DNA from: Sva-07 sp963728195
GTDB lineage: Bacteria > Actinomycetota > Acidimicrobiia > Acidimicrobiales > Ilumatobacteraceae
Assembly (NCBI GenBank): GCA_963728195.1
Contig: CAVSIX010000008.1
Coordinates: 62,001 to 126,000, forward strand
DNA length: 64,000 nt
Reading direction: 5' to 3'
This document shows, piece after piece, positions 1-8,426 of this stretch (its first letter is position 1; each line of letters begins with the position of its first letter). Made by a program: the position numbers and the translations under genes. The notes under the pieces were generated by a model. It worked only from the letters and a program-made list of their open reading frames with translations, was not told the origin of the DNA and did no database searches.

Positions 1-662
1 ACTCCACGATCTCCGATCCGCTGTTGGAAGGGCTGCGCCGTGAAGGGTTCGAGGTGGAGCTCGCCCCGACCGGGGCGGCGGCGTTGGCCGCTGCTCCGGT
101 CGATCTGGTGTTGCTCGACCTCGGCCTGCCCGATCTGGAGGGACGCGTCGTGTGCCAGGAGCTGCGCGCGGCCAGCAACGTGCCGATCATCGTCGTCACC
201 GCACGCAGCGACGAGATCGACCGCGTCGTGTTGTTGGAGCTCGGCGCGGATGACTACGTCGTCAAGCCGTTCGGCTTCCGCGAGCTGGTCGCACGGATTC
301 GTGCAGTGTTGCGCCGGGTCGGCCAACCCGAGAACTCGAACGGAGCCGAGCCGGTCGCCGTGGGTGCCCTGCTGATCGATCGTCGCCGTCACACCGTCGA
401 CTTCGACGGCGAGTCGATCGCACTGACGCCGAAGGAGTACGACCTGCTGCTGTGCCTTGCGCTCGACGCCGGCGCCGTCAAGACGCGTGAGCAACTGATG
501 CGCGAAGTGTGGGACGAGCACTGGTGGGGCTCGACGAAGACGCTCGACGTGCACATCGCGTCGTTGCGCCGCAAGCTCGCTCCGGAGGTGATCGAGACCG
601 TGCGGTCGGTGGGCTACCGGTACAACGCCGGCGAGGCGCCCGACGCGCCGCAGCGCGGCTGA
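1..662 (+). CDS. OmpR-family response regulator (5' partial)
   Basis: DNA-binding half of a two-component system; the frame is already open at base 3, so the start and the first receiver strand lie upstream. A receiver domain is seen (LVLLDLGLP with the phospho-acceptor Asp, then VVTARS and the conserved Lys in YVVKPFG), followed by a winged helix (ALTPKEYDLLLCL ... TLDVHIASLRRKL ... VRSVGYRY) typical of OmpR/PhoB. The kinase gene starts 7 bases after the stop, so the two are co-transcribed and this protein is very probably phosphorylated by that kinase. The signal sensed cannot be read from the sequence. Confidence 0.95.
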   Translation, partial: STISDPLLEGLRREGFEVELAPTGAAALAAAPVDLVLLDLGLPDLEGRVVCQELRAASNVPIIVVTARSDEIDRVVLLELGADDYVVKPFGFRELVARIRAVLRRVGQPENSNGAEPVAVGALLIDRRRHTVDFDGESIALTPKEYDLLLCLALDAGAVKTREQLMREVWDEHWWGSTKTLDVHIASLRRKLAPEVIETVRSVGYRYNAGEAPDAPQRG

Positions 663-669
663 CAGCGCC

Positions 670-2055
670 ATGACCCGCCGCCTGCTCGCCAGTTACCTGA
701 CGATCACCGCGATCGTGTTGATCCTGCTCATGGTGCCGCTGGGCATCTTCTACTCCCAGCGCGAGCGCGAGCGCCTCGCGTCTGCCGTCGAACACGATGC
801 GAACGTGATCGCCACGTTGTACGAGGACGACCTCGAAGCACAGTTGGCGCTCGACCCGGTGCCGGCGGACACGTACGAGGACCGCACCGGTGGCCGAGTC
901 GTCGTCGTCGACAGCGCCGGGATCTCGCAGGTCGACACGGCCGACGTCATCGACCGGGACTTCTCGACGCGCCCGGAGATCGCGTTCGCACTCGACGGCG
1001 TTCGCACGGCGGGAACACGGCGATCCGACACCCTGGGCACCGATCTGCTCTACGTCGCCGTGCCGGTTGCGTCCGGTGGGACGGTGCACGGTGCGCTGCG
1101 CATCACGCTCGACACGAGCGACGTCACCGAACGGGTGCGGAACTTCTGGCTGTCGCTCGGCGCGATCGCCGTGGTCGTGTTGTCGGCGGTCGGGGTGATC
1201 GGATGGGTGATCGCCCGATCGGTGACACGGCCGTTGCGCGAGCTCACGGCGTCGGCGGCTCGGTTCGCGAGCGGCGACTTGACGGTGACCGACCACGTGC
1301 CGGAAGGGCCTCCGGAGATCCGTGCCCTCGACGAGACGATGTCGACGATGGCGCAGCGGCTCGACGCCGTGCTGCGCGACCAGCGCCGGTTCGTCGCCGA
1401 CGCATCGCACCAGTTGCGTACACCGCTCACGGCGCTGCGGTTGCGGCTCGAGAACCTGCAGATCGACCTCGCATCGGCCGACGGTACGGCGGTCGACCAG
1501 CCGGCGGTCGATGCGCTGGAACGGGCGATCGGCGAGACGGAGCGGCTGACCGAGCTGGTGTCGAGCCTGCTCCAGCTCGCTCGCGCCGACGATCATCCCG
1601 TCACCGAGGTCGCTGATCTCGGCGTGCTCGTGCGTGACCGCGTCGACACGTGGACGGCGATCGCCGACGAGCGGGGCGTCGCACTGCGTCACGATTCGAC
1701 GGACGAACCGACGATGGTCCGATGCATTCCCGGCGCCATCGAGCAGATCCTCGACAACCTGTTCGACAACGCACTGGCGGTCACCGCGCCCGGCGGGGGC
1801 ATCGAGGTGGAGATCGATGGACGGCGTGACGGGATCATCGAGCTGCGTGTCGTCGATCATGGTCCGGGGCTCTCCGACGCTGCAAAGGCCGATGCGATGC
1901 GGCGGTTCTGGCGCGGTGACACCTCGCGTCCCGGGACCGGCTTGGGCCTGGCGATCGTCGAGACACTCGCCACGTCGTCGGGGGGCGGCGCGACGTTGCT
2001 CGACACGGCCGGTGGTGGCTTGACCGTGGTCGTCGACCTGCCGGTGGCGACGTAG
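670..2055 (+). CDS. Sensor histidine kinase with HAMP domain
   Basis: Membrane sensor kinase of 461 residues, partner of the preceding regulator. Visible in order: an N-terminal transmembrane helix (about residues 7-27), an extracytoplasmic sensing region, a second helix (about 158-180), a HAMP linker (VTRPLRELTASAARFASGD), a dimerisation/phospho-acceptor helix (ASHQLRTPLTALR, His about 247) and an ATPase domain (N box DNLFDNAL, G1 DHGPGLS, G2 GTGLGLAIV). This is the layout of class I OmpR-linked kinases. No known sensor fold was recognised in the short extracytoplasmic part, so the stimulus is unknown. Confidence 0.95.
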   Translation: MTRRLLASYLTITAIVLILLMVPLGIFYSQRERERLASAVEHDANVIATLYEDDLEAQLALDPVPADTYEDRTGGRVVVVDSAGISQVDTADVIDRDFSTRPEIAFALDGVRTAGTRRSDTLGTDLLYVAVPVASGGTVHGALRITLDTSDVTERVRNFWLSLGAIAVVVLSAVGVIGWVIARSVTRPLRELTASAARFASGDLTVTDHVPEGPPEIRALDETMSTMAQRLDAVLRDQRRFVADASHQLRTPLTALRLRLENLQIDLASADGTAVDQPAVDALERAIGETERLTELVSSLLQLARADDHPVTEVADLGVLVRDRVDTWTAIADERGVALRHDSTDEPTMVRCIPGAIEQILDNLFDNALAVTAPGGGIEVEIDGRRDGIIELRVVDHGPGLSDAAKADAMRRFWRGDTSRPGTGLGLAIVETLATSSGGGATLLDTAGGGLTVVVDLPVAT

Positions 2056-2075
2056 CGAACCGGTCGTCGCCCTGG

Positions 2076-2088
2076 TACCCTCGGGGGT
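2076..2088 (+). promoter_or_regulatory. Leaderless promoter of the small Cys-rich gene
   Basis: TACCCT at 2076-2081 fits the actinobacterial TANNNT -10 element and is followed by exactly 7 bases before the ATG at 2089, so transcription would begin at or next to the start codon. The same spacing recurs before many genes in this window. Confidence 0.5.
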
Positions 2089-2247
2089 ATGTGTAGACAA
2101 ACGACCTGCAGGAAGTGCGGCCGGCCGGGTTGGGCCGGGTGCGGAGCCCATGTCGAGCAGGTGCTCGGCCACGTCCCCCAGAGCGATCGTTGCCAGTGTG
2201 GCAGAGACACCGCCTCCTCCGGTGGACGCTCCTGGTTCCGCCGCTGA
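2089..2247 (+). CDS. Small cysteine-rich protein (52 aa)
   Basis: A 52-residue protein starting MCRQTTCRKCGRPGWAGCG and continuing with AHVEQVLGHVPQSDRCQCG. The Cys pairs CxxC, a CGxH and a C-terminal CxC look like a small zinc-binding knuckle; from memory, similar short proteins (CxxCgkxtWaGCGxHv) are common hypothetical proteins in actinobacteria. The -10-like TACCCT 7 bases upstream supports the ATG. It sits alone between the histidine kinase and the TetR-headed operon. No function is known to me; metal binding is inferred from the cysteines only. Confidence 0.65.
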   Translation: MCRQTTCRKCGRPGWAGCGAHVEQVLGHVPQSDRCQCGRDTASSGGRSWFRR

Positions 2248-2285
2248 CCACCTCCTGCAATCGTCATCGCAGACGGGGCGAGATC

Positions 2286-2314
2286 AACTATTGCGAATCT
2301 AACTCGCAATAGTT
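2286..2314. promoter_or_regulatory. Palindromic operator at the TetR start
   Basis: A perfect inverted repeat: AACTATTGCGA (2286-2296), 7-base spacer, TCGCAATAGTT (2304-2314). It ends one base before the ATG at 2316 and contains the TAGTTA (2310-2315) that may be the -10 element. Its AT-richness stands out from the surroundings. The size and place fit a TetR-dimer operator used for autoregulation of the gene that follows and of its operon. Confidence 0.7.
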
Positions 2315-2315
2315 A

Positions 2316-2957
2316 ATGTCGTGGTCGATGGGGGACACCACCGCACCGACCGACGGGCGCCGCGCGAGGCGCGAGCGCGGCCGGCTCGCCGTGATCGACG
2401 CGATGTTCTCGCTGCTGCAGGACGGCAAGGTACCGGTCAGCGCCGAGATGGTCGCCGAGCGTGCGGGCGTCTCGGTGGCGTCGGTGTTCCGCTACTTCGA
2501 CGGGCTCGACGACCTGCAACTGCAGACGTTCGAACGGTTCCGCGAGCGATTCGAACCACTGCTCGACGTCGACGCCGGTGCCGGCACGCTGCAAGGGCGC
2601 ATCGCCGCGTTCGTCCGCTCGCGGCTCGATCTCTACGAGCAGGCCGGTGCCATCATGGCCGTCGGCCGTCTGCGCGCACTGGAACACGAACCGCTCGTGG
2701 CGGCATCGGCCGAGATGCGTGGCCTCCTCGCTGCCCAGGTGCGCTCGGCGTTCGCCGAGGACATCACCGCCGACGGTACGCGCAGCGACCTGGTTGCGGT
2801 GATCGATGCGCTCACGTCGTTGGAGTCGTGGGACGTGCTGCGCAAGACGCATTCGCGTTCACGCAACGAGATCGACGTCGCCTGGCGCCGGGGGATCGGA
2901 GCCATGATCATGACGTGGGCACATCCCGACGAAGGGGATCAGGGAGGGGACCGATGA
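2316..2957 (+). CDS. TetR-family transcriptional regulator
   Basis: Regulator of 213 residues with an N-terminal TetR helix-turn-helix (about residues 20-65; GVSVASVFRYFDGLDDL is the recognition-helix region) and a poorly conserved ligand-binding C-terminus. It heads a run of eight same-strand genes and overlaps the sulfatase gene by ATGA, so it probably controls that operon from the 29-bp palindrome at 2286-2314. The start could instead be the ATG at 2328 (MGDTTAP), which would leave a short leader if TAGTTA is the -10 box. The ligand is unknown; an operon substrate is the natural guess. Confidence 0.9.
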   Translation: MSWSMGDTTAPTDGRRARRERGRLAVIDAMFSLLQDGKVPVSAEMVAERAGVSVASVFRYFDGLDDLQLQTFERFRERFEPLLDVDAGAGTLQGRIAAFVRSRLDLYEQAGAIMAVGRLRALEHEPLVAASAEMRGLLAAQVRSAFAEDITADGTRSDLVAVIDALTSLESWDVLRKTHSRSRNEIDVAWRRGIGAMIMTWAHPDEGDQGGDR

Positions 2958-5215
2958 GACCATCGCGATTCGAAGGGACGATCGGCAGAACGGTCGCCGA
3001 GTCGACGCCGTTCTACGACGAGGCGCCGCATCCGGGCGACGATGCACCCAACGTCGTCGTCGTGTTGCTCGACGACACCGGGTTCGCCCAGTTCGGGTGC
3101 TACGGGTCCGACATCGACACGCCGAACATCGATGCGCTCGCCGCCGGCGGGCTGCAGTTCACCAACTTCCACGTCACGCCCCTGTGCTCGCCGACCCGGG
3201 CGTCGTTGCTGACCGGCCGGTCGCAACACGCCGTGGGGATGCGCGCCGTCTCGAACTTCCGCACGGGCTTTCCCAACATGCTCGGCCACATCTCCAACCA
3301 TGCAGCGACGATGGCGGAGGTGTTGCGCGACGCCGGCTACGCCACCTTCGCCGTCGGCAAGTGGCACCTCGCCCCGATGGAGCAGTGTTCGGCGGCCGGG
3401 CCGTTCGATCAGTGGCCGCTCGGGCGCGGGTTCGACCGCTTCTACGGGTTCATGGAGGGCGAGACCGACCAGTTCCATCCCGAACTGGTCGCCGACAACC
3501 ATCCGATCGTGCCGCCTGCCGGCCCCGAAGATGGCTACCACCTGTCGGAGGATCTCGTCGATCAGGCGTTGCGGATGATCTCCGACAGCGTCGGCGTGCG
3601 CCCCGATCGGCCGTTCTTCACGTACCTCGCGTTCGGCGCGACACATGCGCCGCACCAGGCGCCGCCGGAGTACCTGGCGAAGTACCGCGGGAAGTTCGAC
3701 GAGGGGTGGGATGTCGTACGTCAACGCTGGTTCGAACGCCAGCGGGAGCGGGGAGTGATCCCCGAGGGGACCGAACTGGCGCCGCGCAATCCCGGCGTCG
3801 ACGCCTGGGACGACCTGCCGGACAACCAGCAGCGGTTGGCGTGCCGGCTCCAGGAGGCGTTCGCCGCATTCCTCGACCACACCGACGACCAGATCGGCCG
3901 GCTGGTCGACGGTCTACGACGGCTCGGGCAGCTCGACAACACCGTGCTCGTCGTGCTCGCGGACAACGGCGCCTCGCAGGAGGGCGGGCCGTTCGGGGTG
4001 ATGCACGAGATGAAGTTCTTCAACGGGATCTTCGAGACACCTGACCAGGCCGTCGAGCGCATCGACGACATCGGCGGTCCGCACAGCCACACCAACTATC
4101 CGTGGGGCTGGGCGCAGTGTGGCAACACGCCGTTCAAGTGGTACAAGCAGAACACCCACGAAGGTGGCGTGCACGTCCCGATGATCGTGCACTGGCCCGA
4201 GCGTATTTCGGGCGACGCAGCGGGCACGCTGCGCGACCAGTTCGCATTCGTCGCCGACATCGCGCCGACGATCTACGACCTCGTCGGCGTCACGCCGCCC
4301 GAGGTGTACCGGGGGATCGAGCAGTTGCCCGTCACCGGGCACTCCTTTGCCGCGGCGATCGACGATGGGTCGACCCCATCGGCGAACCAGCTCCAGTACT
4401 TCGAGATGGGTGGAAGCCGGGCGCTGGTCGCCGGCGAGTGGAAGGCGGTCTGTAAACACACCGCCGGCGCCGACTACGACACCGAACCGTGGGAGCTGTA
4501 CCACCTCGCGAGCGACTTCTCCGAGTGCCACGACCTCGCCACCGACGAGCCCGACCGGTTGGCCGAGCTCCAGGCGCTGTGGTGGCAGGAGGCCGAGCGC
4601 CATGGCGTGCTGCCGCTCGACGACCGGATGTTCGAGTTGTTCGGGGCCCGGTTCCGTGACCACTCGCCGCACCCCGCCGACCGGAGATACGTCTATCGGC
4701 CGCCGATGTCGCCGCTGCCCGGACAAGCGGCCGCAGCCATCGGTGGCCGGAGTTTCGACCTCACCGCTCGGCTCGCACTTCGCGCAGGCGACGAGGGTGT
4801 GCTGTACGCCACCGGCACCGAGAACAGCGGCGTGGCGGTCTTCGTGCAGGACGGCCGGCTCGTGGTCGACTACAACGCCTTCGACGACCACACGCTCCTC
4901 GAGTCGGACGTGACGCTGCCCGAGGGTGACGTTGCCGTGACCGTCAGCGTGCGCCGCGGACCTTCGCGGACGGGCACGATGCACCTCGCCATCGACGGCA
5001 AACCGGCCGGTTCGGCCGACCTCGCGCTGTTCATGTCGATGATGTCGTCGGTCGGCCCGAGCATCGGCGAGGACCACGGGTCGGCGGTGTCGCAACGCTA
5101 CGACGCGCCCTTCGCGTTCACCGGAACGCTGCACGGGGTCGAGATCCAACTGCTGTCGCGTGAGGATGCCGAAGCACGCGATGCGGTTGCTCGTGCCGAG
5201 ATGAGCCGCCAGTGA
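2954..5215 (+). CDS. Arylsulfatase-type sulfatase
   Basis: Type I sulfatase of 753 residues that would hydrolyse a sulfate ester. Seen: N-terminal metal-binding NVVVVLLDDTGF, the formylglycine motif CSPTRASLLTGR (Cys 78, the residue converted to formylglycine), AVGKWHL, and LADNGASQEG near residue 335 for metal binding. The C-terminal part (GRSFDLTARLAL onward) resembles the beta-rich tail of large AtsA-like arylsulfatases. No signal peptide is obvious, so it may act in the cytoplasm. It overlaps TetR by 4 bases and the metallo-hydrolase by GTGA. The substrate is not identifiable. Confidence 0.93.
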   Translation: MRPSRFEGTIGRTVAESTPFYDEAPHPGDDAPNVVVVLLDDTGFAQFGCYGSDIDTPNIDALAAGGLQFTNFHVTPLCSPTRASLLTGRSQHAVGMRAVSNFRTGFPNMLGHISNHAATMAEVLRDAGYATFAVGKWHLAPMEQCSAAGPFDQWPLGRGFDRFYGFMEGETDQFHPELVADNHPIVPPAGPEDGYHLSEDLVDQALRMISDSVGVRPDRPFFTYLAFGATHAPHQAPPEYLAKYRGKFDEGWDVVRQRWFERQRERGVIPEGTELAPRNPGVDAWDDLPDNQQRLACRLQEAFAAFLDHTDDQIGRLVDGLRRLGQLDNTVLVVLADNGASQEGGPFGVMHEMKFFNGIFETPDQAVERIDDIGGPHSHTNYPWGWAQCGNTPFKWYKQNTHEGGVHVPMIVHWPERISGDAAGTLRDQFAFVADIAPTIYDLVGVTPPEVYRGIEQLPVTGHSFAAAIDDGSTPSANQLQYFEMGGSRALVAGEWKAVCKHTAGADYDTEPWELYHLASDFSECHDLATDEPDRLAELQALWWQEAERHGVLPLDDRMFELFGARFRDHSPHPADRRYVYRPPMSPLPGQAAAAIGGRSFDLTARLALRAGDEGVLYATGTENSGVAVFVQDGRLVVDYNAFDDHTLLESDVTLPEGDVAVTVSVRRGPSRTGTMHLAIDGKPAGSADLALFMSMMSSVGPSIGEDHGSAVSQRYDAPFAFTGTLHGVEIQLLSREDAEARDAVARAEMSRQ

Positions 5216-6047
5216 GTGTCGACATCACGCTGCTCGGCACCGGGAGCCCGATGGCGGATCCGAACCGCGCCGGGCCTGCGACGCTCGTGCAGGCGGCCGG
5301 CGAGCACTACCTGGTCGATTGTGGCCGAGGTGTGCTGATGCGCTTGGCGGCGGCAGGTGTGCCCGTCGGCCAGCTGACTGCGGTGTGCATCACGCACCTG
5401 CACAGCGACCACATCACCGACCTCAACGACGTGATCACCGCGATGTGGATCACCACGTTCGAGCCGACGCCACTGCGGATCATCGGCCCGCCCGGCACGA
5501 AGGAGGTCGTCGGCCACATCCTCGCCTCGCTCGGCCCCGACATCGGCTACCGCCTCGCCCATCACCACGACCTGACCGATCCGCCTCTCCTGGAGATCAC
5601 CGAGACCGACGGGGTCGGACAGCCCGACGTGTCGGTCGGCGGCGTTCGCGTCGCGGCGGCGCCCACCGATCATCGCCCGGTCGAGCCGAGCATCGCGTTC
5701 CGGTTCGACAGCGACGGGATCGGCGTCGTCGTCGCCGGCGACACCGTGCCGTGCGCAGGGTTGGACCAGCTGTGTGTCGGAGCGAGCGCGCTGGTGCACA
5801 CCGTGATCCGCAAGGACATCATCGCCAACATCGCGCTCCCGCGCCTGCAGGACACGCTCGACTACCACTCGTCACCCGAGGAGGCGGCCCACACCGCCGC
5901 ACGCCGCGCGTGGGAACCCTGGTGCTCACGCACTACGTCCCGGCGATCCCTCCCGGCGGCGGCGACGACTGGCGTGAACTCGCCGCCCAACACTTCACGG
6001 GTCGCGTCGAACTCGGCGACGACCTCCACCACATCACCATCACCTGA
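5212..6047 (+). CDS. Metallo-beta-lactamase-fold hydrolase (frameshifted)
   Basis: RNase Z/arylsulfatase-like metallo-hydrolase. The first frame gives LLGTGSPMADP, HLHSDH (zinc ligands), and VVVAGDTVPC. Near 5900-5911 the homologous reading leaves this frame: the expected end, with LVLTHYVPAIPP (last His ligand) and stop at 6047, lies in the next frame, while the first frame continues with unrelated residues. One missing base restores a continuous protein of about 278 residues. Either an indel error or a real lesion that removes the last zinc ligand. Starts by GTGA overlap with the sulfatase, so it belongs to the operon. Confidence 0.82.
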
Positions 6048-6100
6048 ACTGTCACACCCGTGCCGGGTCGAACGTGACATCAACGACGAGGAGACACCAC

Positions 6101-7006
6101 ATGCAGACGCTGCGCACCCCCGACGATCGGTTCGACGGCCTCGACGGCTACCCGTTCGAGCCGCACTATGCAGAGATCGACGATGGCGACGGTGGGACGC
6201 TGCGCGTGCACTACGTCGACGAGGGTCCGGCCGATGCTGCGCCGGTGCTCCTCCTGCACGGCGAGCCGTCGTGGAGCTACCTGTACCGGCACATGATCCC
6301 GCCGCTGATCGCCGCTGGACATCGCGTGATCGCCCCCGATCTCGTCGGCTTCGGTCGCAGCGACAAGCCGACCGAGCAGAGCGACTACACCTACGCCCGC
6401 CACGTCGAGTGGATGCGTGAGTTGTTGTTCGACCGTCTCGACCTTCGCGACATCACGTTCTTCGGCCAGGACTGGGGCGGTCTCGTGGGGTTGCGCGTGC
6501 TGGCGCTCGATCCCGATCGGTTCGCCCGGGTCGCCATCGGCAACACCGGCCTGCCGACCGGGCACGGTCCGGCGAGCGATGCGTTCATGGCCTGGCAGAA
6601 GTTCTCGCAGGAGACGCCGGTGTTCGACATCGGGTTCCTGATCAACGCTGCCACCACCACCGACCTGACGCCCGAGGTGATCGCCGGCTACGACGCTCCG
6701 TTCCCCGACGACAGCTACAAGGCCGGCGCTCGAATCTTCCCGACGCTGGTGCCGACCAGTCCCGACGATCCCGCCAGCGCCGACAACATCGCTGCATGGG
6801 AGGTGCTCAGCACGTTCGACCGGCCGTTCCTGCTGTGTTTCAGCGACAGCGATCCCGTCACCAAGGGCGGCGACGCCCCGTTCCTCGCGAAGGTCCCCGG
6901 CGCACAGGGCCAGCCACACGTGACGATCGAAGGCGGCGGGCACTTCCTCCAGGAGGATCGCGGGCCAGAGCTCGCCGACCTGTTGATCGGCTTCATCGGA
7001 TCCTGA
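6101..7006 (+). CDS. Haloalkane dehalogenase (subfamily I-like)
   Basis: Alpha/beta-hydrolase of 301 residues predicted to replace a halogen on an aliphatic carbon by hydroxyl. Seen: oxyanion/halide region HGEPSW (53-58), nucleophile in GQDWGG (Asp 124, Trp 125, the same numbering as the classic DhlA enzyme), and base His 281 in GGGHFLQED. ATG at 6101 is preceded by AGGAG at proper distance; the 50-bp gap before it is the longest in this operon. HGEP plus QDW separates dehalogenases from epoxide hydrolases and esterases, but the substrate and activity need testing. Confidence 0.88.
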   Translation: MQTLRTPDDRFDGLDGYPFEPHYAEIDDGDGGTLRVHYVDEGPADAAPVLLLHGEPSWSYLYRHMIPPLIAAGHRVIAPDLVGFGRSDKPTEQSDYTYARHVEWMRELLFDRLDLRDITFFGQDWGGLVGLRVLALDPDRFARVAIGNTGLPTGHGPASDAFMAWQKFSQETPVFDIGFLINAATTTDLTPEVIAGYDAPFPDDSYKAGARIFPTLVPTSPDDPASADNIAAWEVLSTFDRPFLLCFSDSDPVTKGGDAPFLAKVPGAQGQPHVTIEGGGHFLQEDRGPELADLLIGFIGS

Positions 7007-7899
7007 TGGACGCACGGGCACCGGATCTCGAGTGGCGAGACCTCAGTCGCCGCGCAGCGCTGCAGTCGCACCGGCTGATCGGGTGGATCTACTGGGATCC
7101 GAGGGCCATCGCGAACTACGCGGCGCTCGGCGTGCCCGACGGGATCGGCTACTACATCGCGACACGTGGGGCCACGCTCGGCCACGCCGGCAACGACGTG
7201 GTGACGGCGGCGTTCTACTCGATCCACCCGGACTTCGTCGCGTTCGGCCTCGACCGGTGCCGTGCCGCAACGACGTTCGAGGCCGCGGCGGCTGCCCGTG
7301 ACGCTGCGGTCGTCGAGGGGCTGCGGGAGTACGTGCCGGAGATCTGCGACGACCTCGCTTCGATGGCCGCGGATCTCTGGGCTGCGGCGGACGCGCTGCC
7401 GTTGGCCGGTCGAGCACTGTTCGCATCGACCCGTGTCTGGCCGCGGCCCGCTGACGACCCTCTTCTGTCAGCGTGGCTGGCGGTCAACTGCATCCGCGAG
7501 TGGCGTGGCGACACCCACTGGGCGATCCAGATCGCGGAGGGCATCAGCGGGACCGCTGCGGGGATCCTCGACGGGGCCTGGCGCAACTACGACGGCGACT
7601 GGCTCGCGCGCAGCCGCGGCGCCGACGATGCGGCGCTCGAGCTCGGGTTCGCCGAGCTGCAGGCGCGAGGGCTCGCAGCGGACGGCGTGGTCAACGACGC
7701 GGGCGTCGCCTACCGCCAGGAGCTGGAGGACCGACTCGACGACGTGTCCGCCGAAGCGTGGCGGCATCTCGGCGCCGATGCGACCCGACGATTCGTCGGG
7801 CTGATCGAACCGGTCGGCGGGCGGCTCGTCGAACGCATCGACCTCACCGCCGGGACCAACTGGATGCCGGCCGCACGAGACCGGGAGCCCCGATCGTGA
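7006..7899 (+). CDS. SCO6745-like protein
   Basis: 297-residue protein resembling the actinobacterial SCO6745 family: an N-terminal helical region with IGYYIATRGATLGHAG and VVTAAFYSIHPDFV, then a helical C-terminus. The family is sometimes described as having a degenerate helix-turn-helix, and its biochemical role is unknown. It overlaps the dehalogenase stop (TGATG) and is followed by the SRPBCC gene with a GTGA overlap, so it is translated with them. A role tied to the operon's substrate is likely but cannot be named. Confidence 0.75.
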   Translation: MDARAPDLEWRDLSRRAALQSHRLIGWIYWDPRAIANYAALGVPDGIGYYIATRGATLGHAGNDVVTAAFYSIHPDFVAFGLDRCRAATTFEAAAAARDAAVVEGLREYVPEICDDLASMAADLWAAADALPLAGRALFASTRVWPRPADDPLLSAWLAVNCIREWRGDTHWAIQIAEGISGTAAGILDGAWRNYDGDWLARSRGADDAALELGFAELQARGLAADGVVNDAGVAYRQELEDRLDDVSAEAWRHLGADATRRFVGLIEPVGGRLVERIDLTAGTNWMPAARDREPRS

Positions 7900-8426
7900 T
7901 CACCGTCGAACGAAGCCGGACGATCCCGGCGCACCTCACCAGGGTGTGGGACGTCCTCGCCGATTTCGACCGGCTGGCCGTCTGGGCTGCGAATGCCGAC
8001 CACACGTGCTGGCTCGACGACCCACTGCCGGACGGAGAGATGGTCGGTCGTGCACGACGGGTCCAGGCAGGTCGAGTGGTACTGGTCGAGACGATCACCG
8101 TCTGGGAGCCACCGGCTCGCCTCGCCTACGACCTCGGCGGCCTGCCGAAGGTGGTGAAGTCCGCCGTCAACGAGTGGCGCCTGCGTGCCGACCGGTCCGA
8201 GGACGAGCGAACGGTCGTGACGCTGGCGACGCACGTCGACTGCGGGCACCGGCCACCGCAGCGGTTGGTCGCCCGCGTCGCCGCACGCCGCCTCGCCGGT
8301 GCATCCGATGTGATGCTCGACGGCCTGGCCGCACATCTGGGGCCCTCCGGAGCGCCCCGAGCGGCTGGAAAGGTCACGTTCGACCCGGCACGGTATGACA
8401 GTTCGACGAAGGGGATGCAGACATGA
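7896..8426 (+). CDS. SRPBCC-family protein
   Basis: 176-residue protein of the START/Bet v1 (SRPBCC) fold: ERSRTIPAHLTRVWDVLADFDRLAVWAAN at the N-terminus is the usual opening helix pattern, with ITVWEPPARLAYDLGG and TLATHVDCG strands following. Such proteins bind hydrophobic small molecules and act as aromatase/cyclases, hydroxylase partners or unknown carriers. The GTG start overlaps the preceding stop and its own stop overlaps the next ATG (ATGA). A hydrophobic ligand would fit the operon. No catalytic residues are assignable. Confidence 0.8.
   Translation: MITVERSRTIPAHLTRVWDVLADFDRLAVWAANADHTCWLDDPLPDGEMVGRARRVQAGRVVLVETITVWEPPARLAYDLGGLPKVVKSAVNEWRLRADRSEDERTVVTLATHVDCGHRPPQRLVARVAARRLAGASDVMLDGLAAHLGPSGAPRAAGKVTFDPARYDSSTKGMQT

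Noticed and set aside
478..2172. Long minus-strand frame of 564 codons opposite the histidine kinase
   Set aside because: Arg/Asp/His-rich composition with no motifs; it mirrors the codon bias of the kinase gene on the other strand.
2321..2953. N-terminal extension of the arylsulfatase frame
   Set aside because: It is the +2 shadow of the TetR gene; the sulfatase starts at ATG 2954 by overlap.
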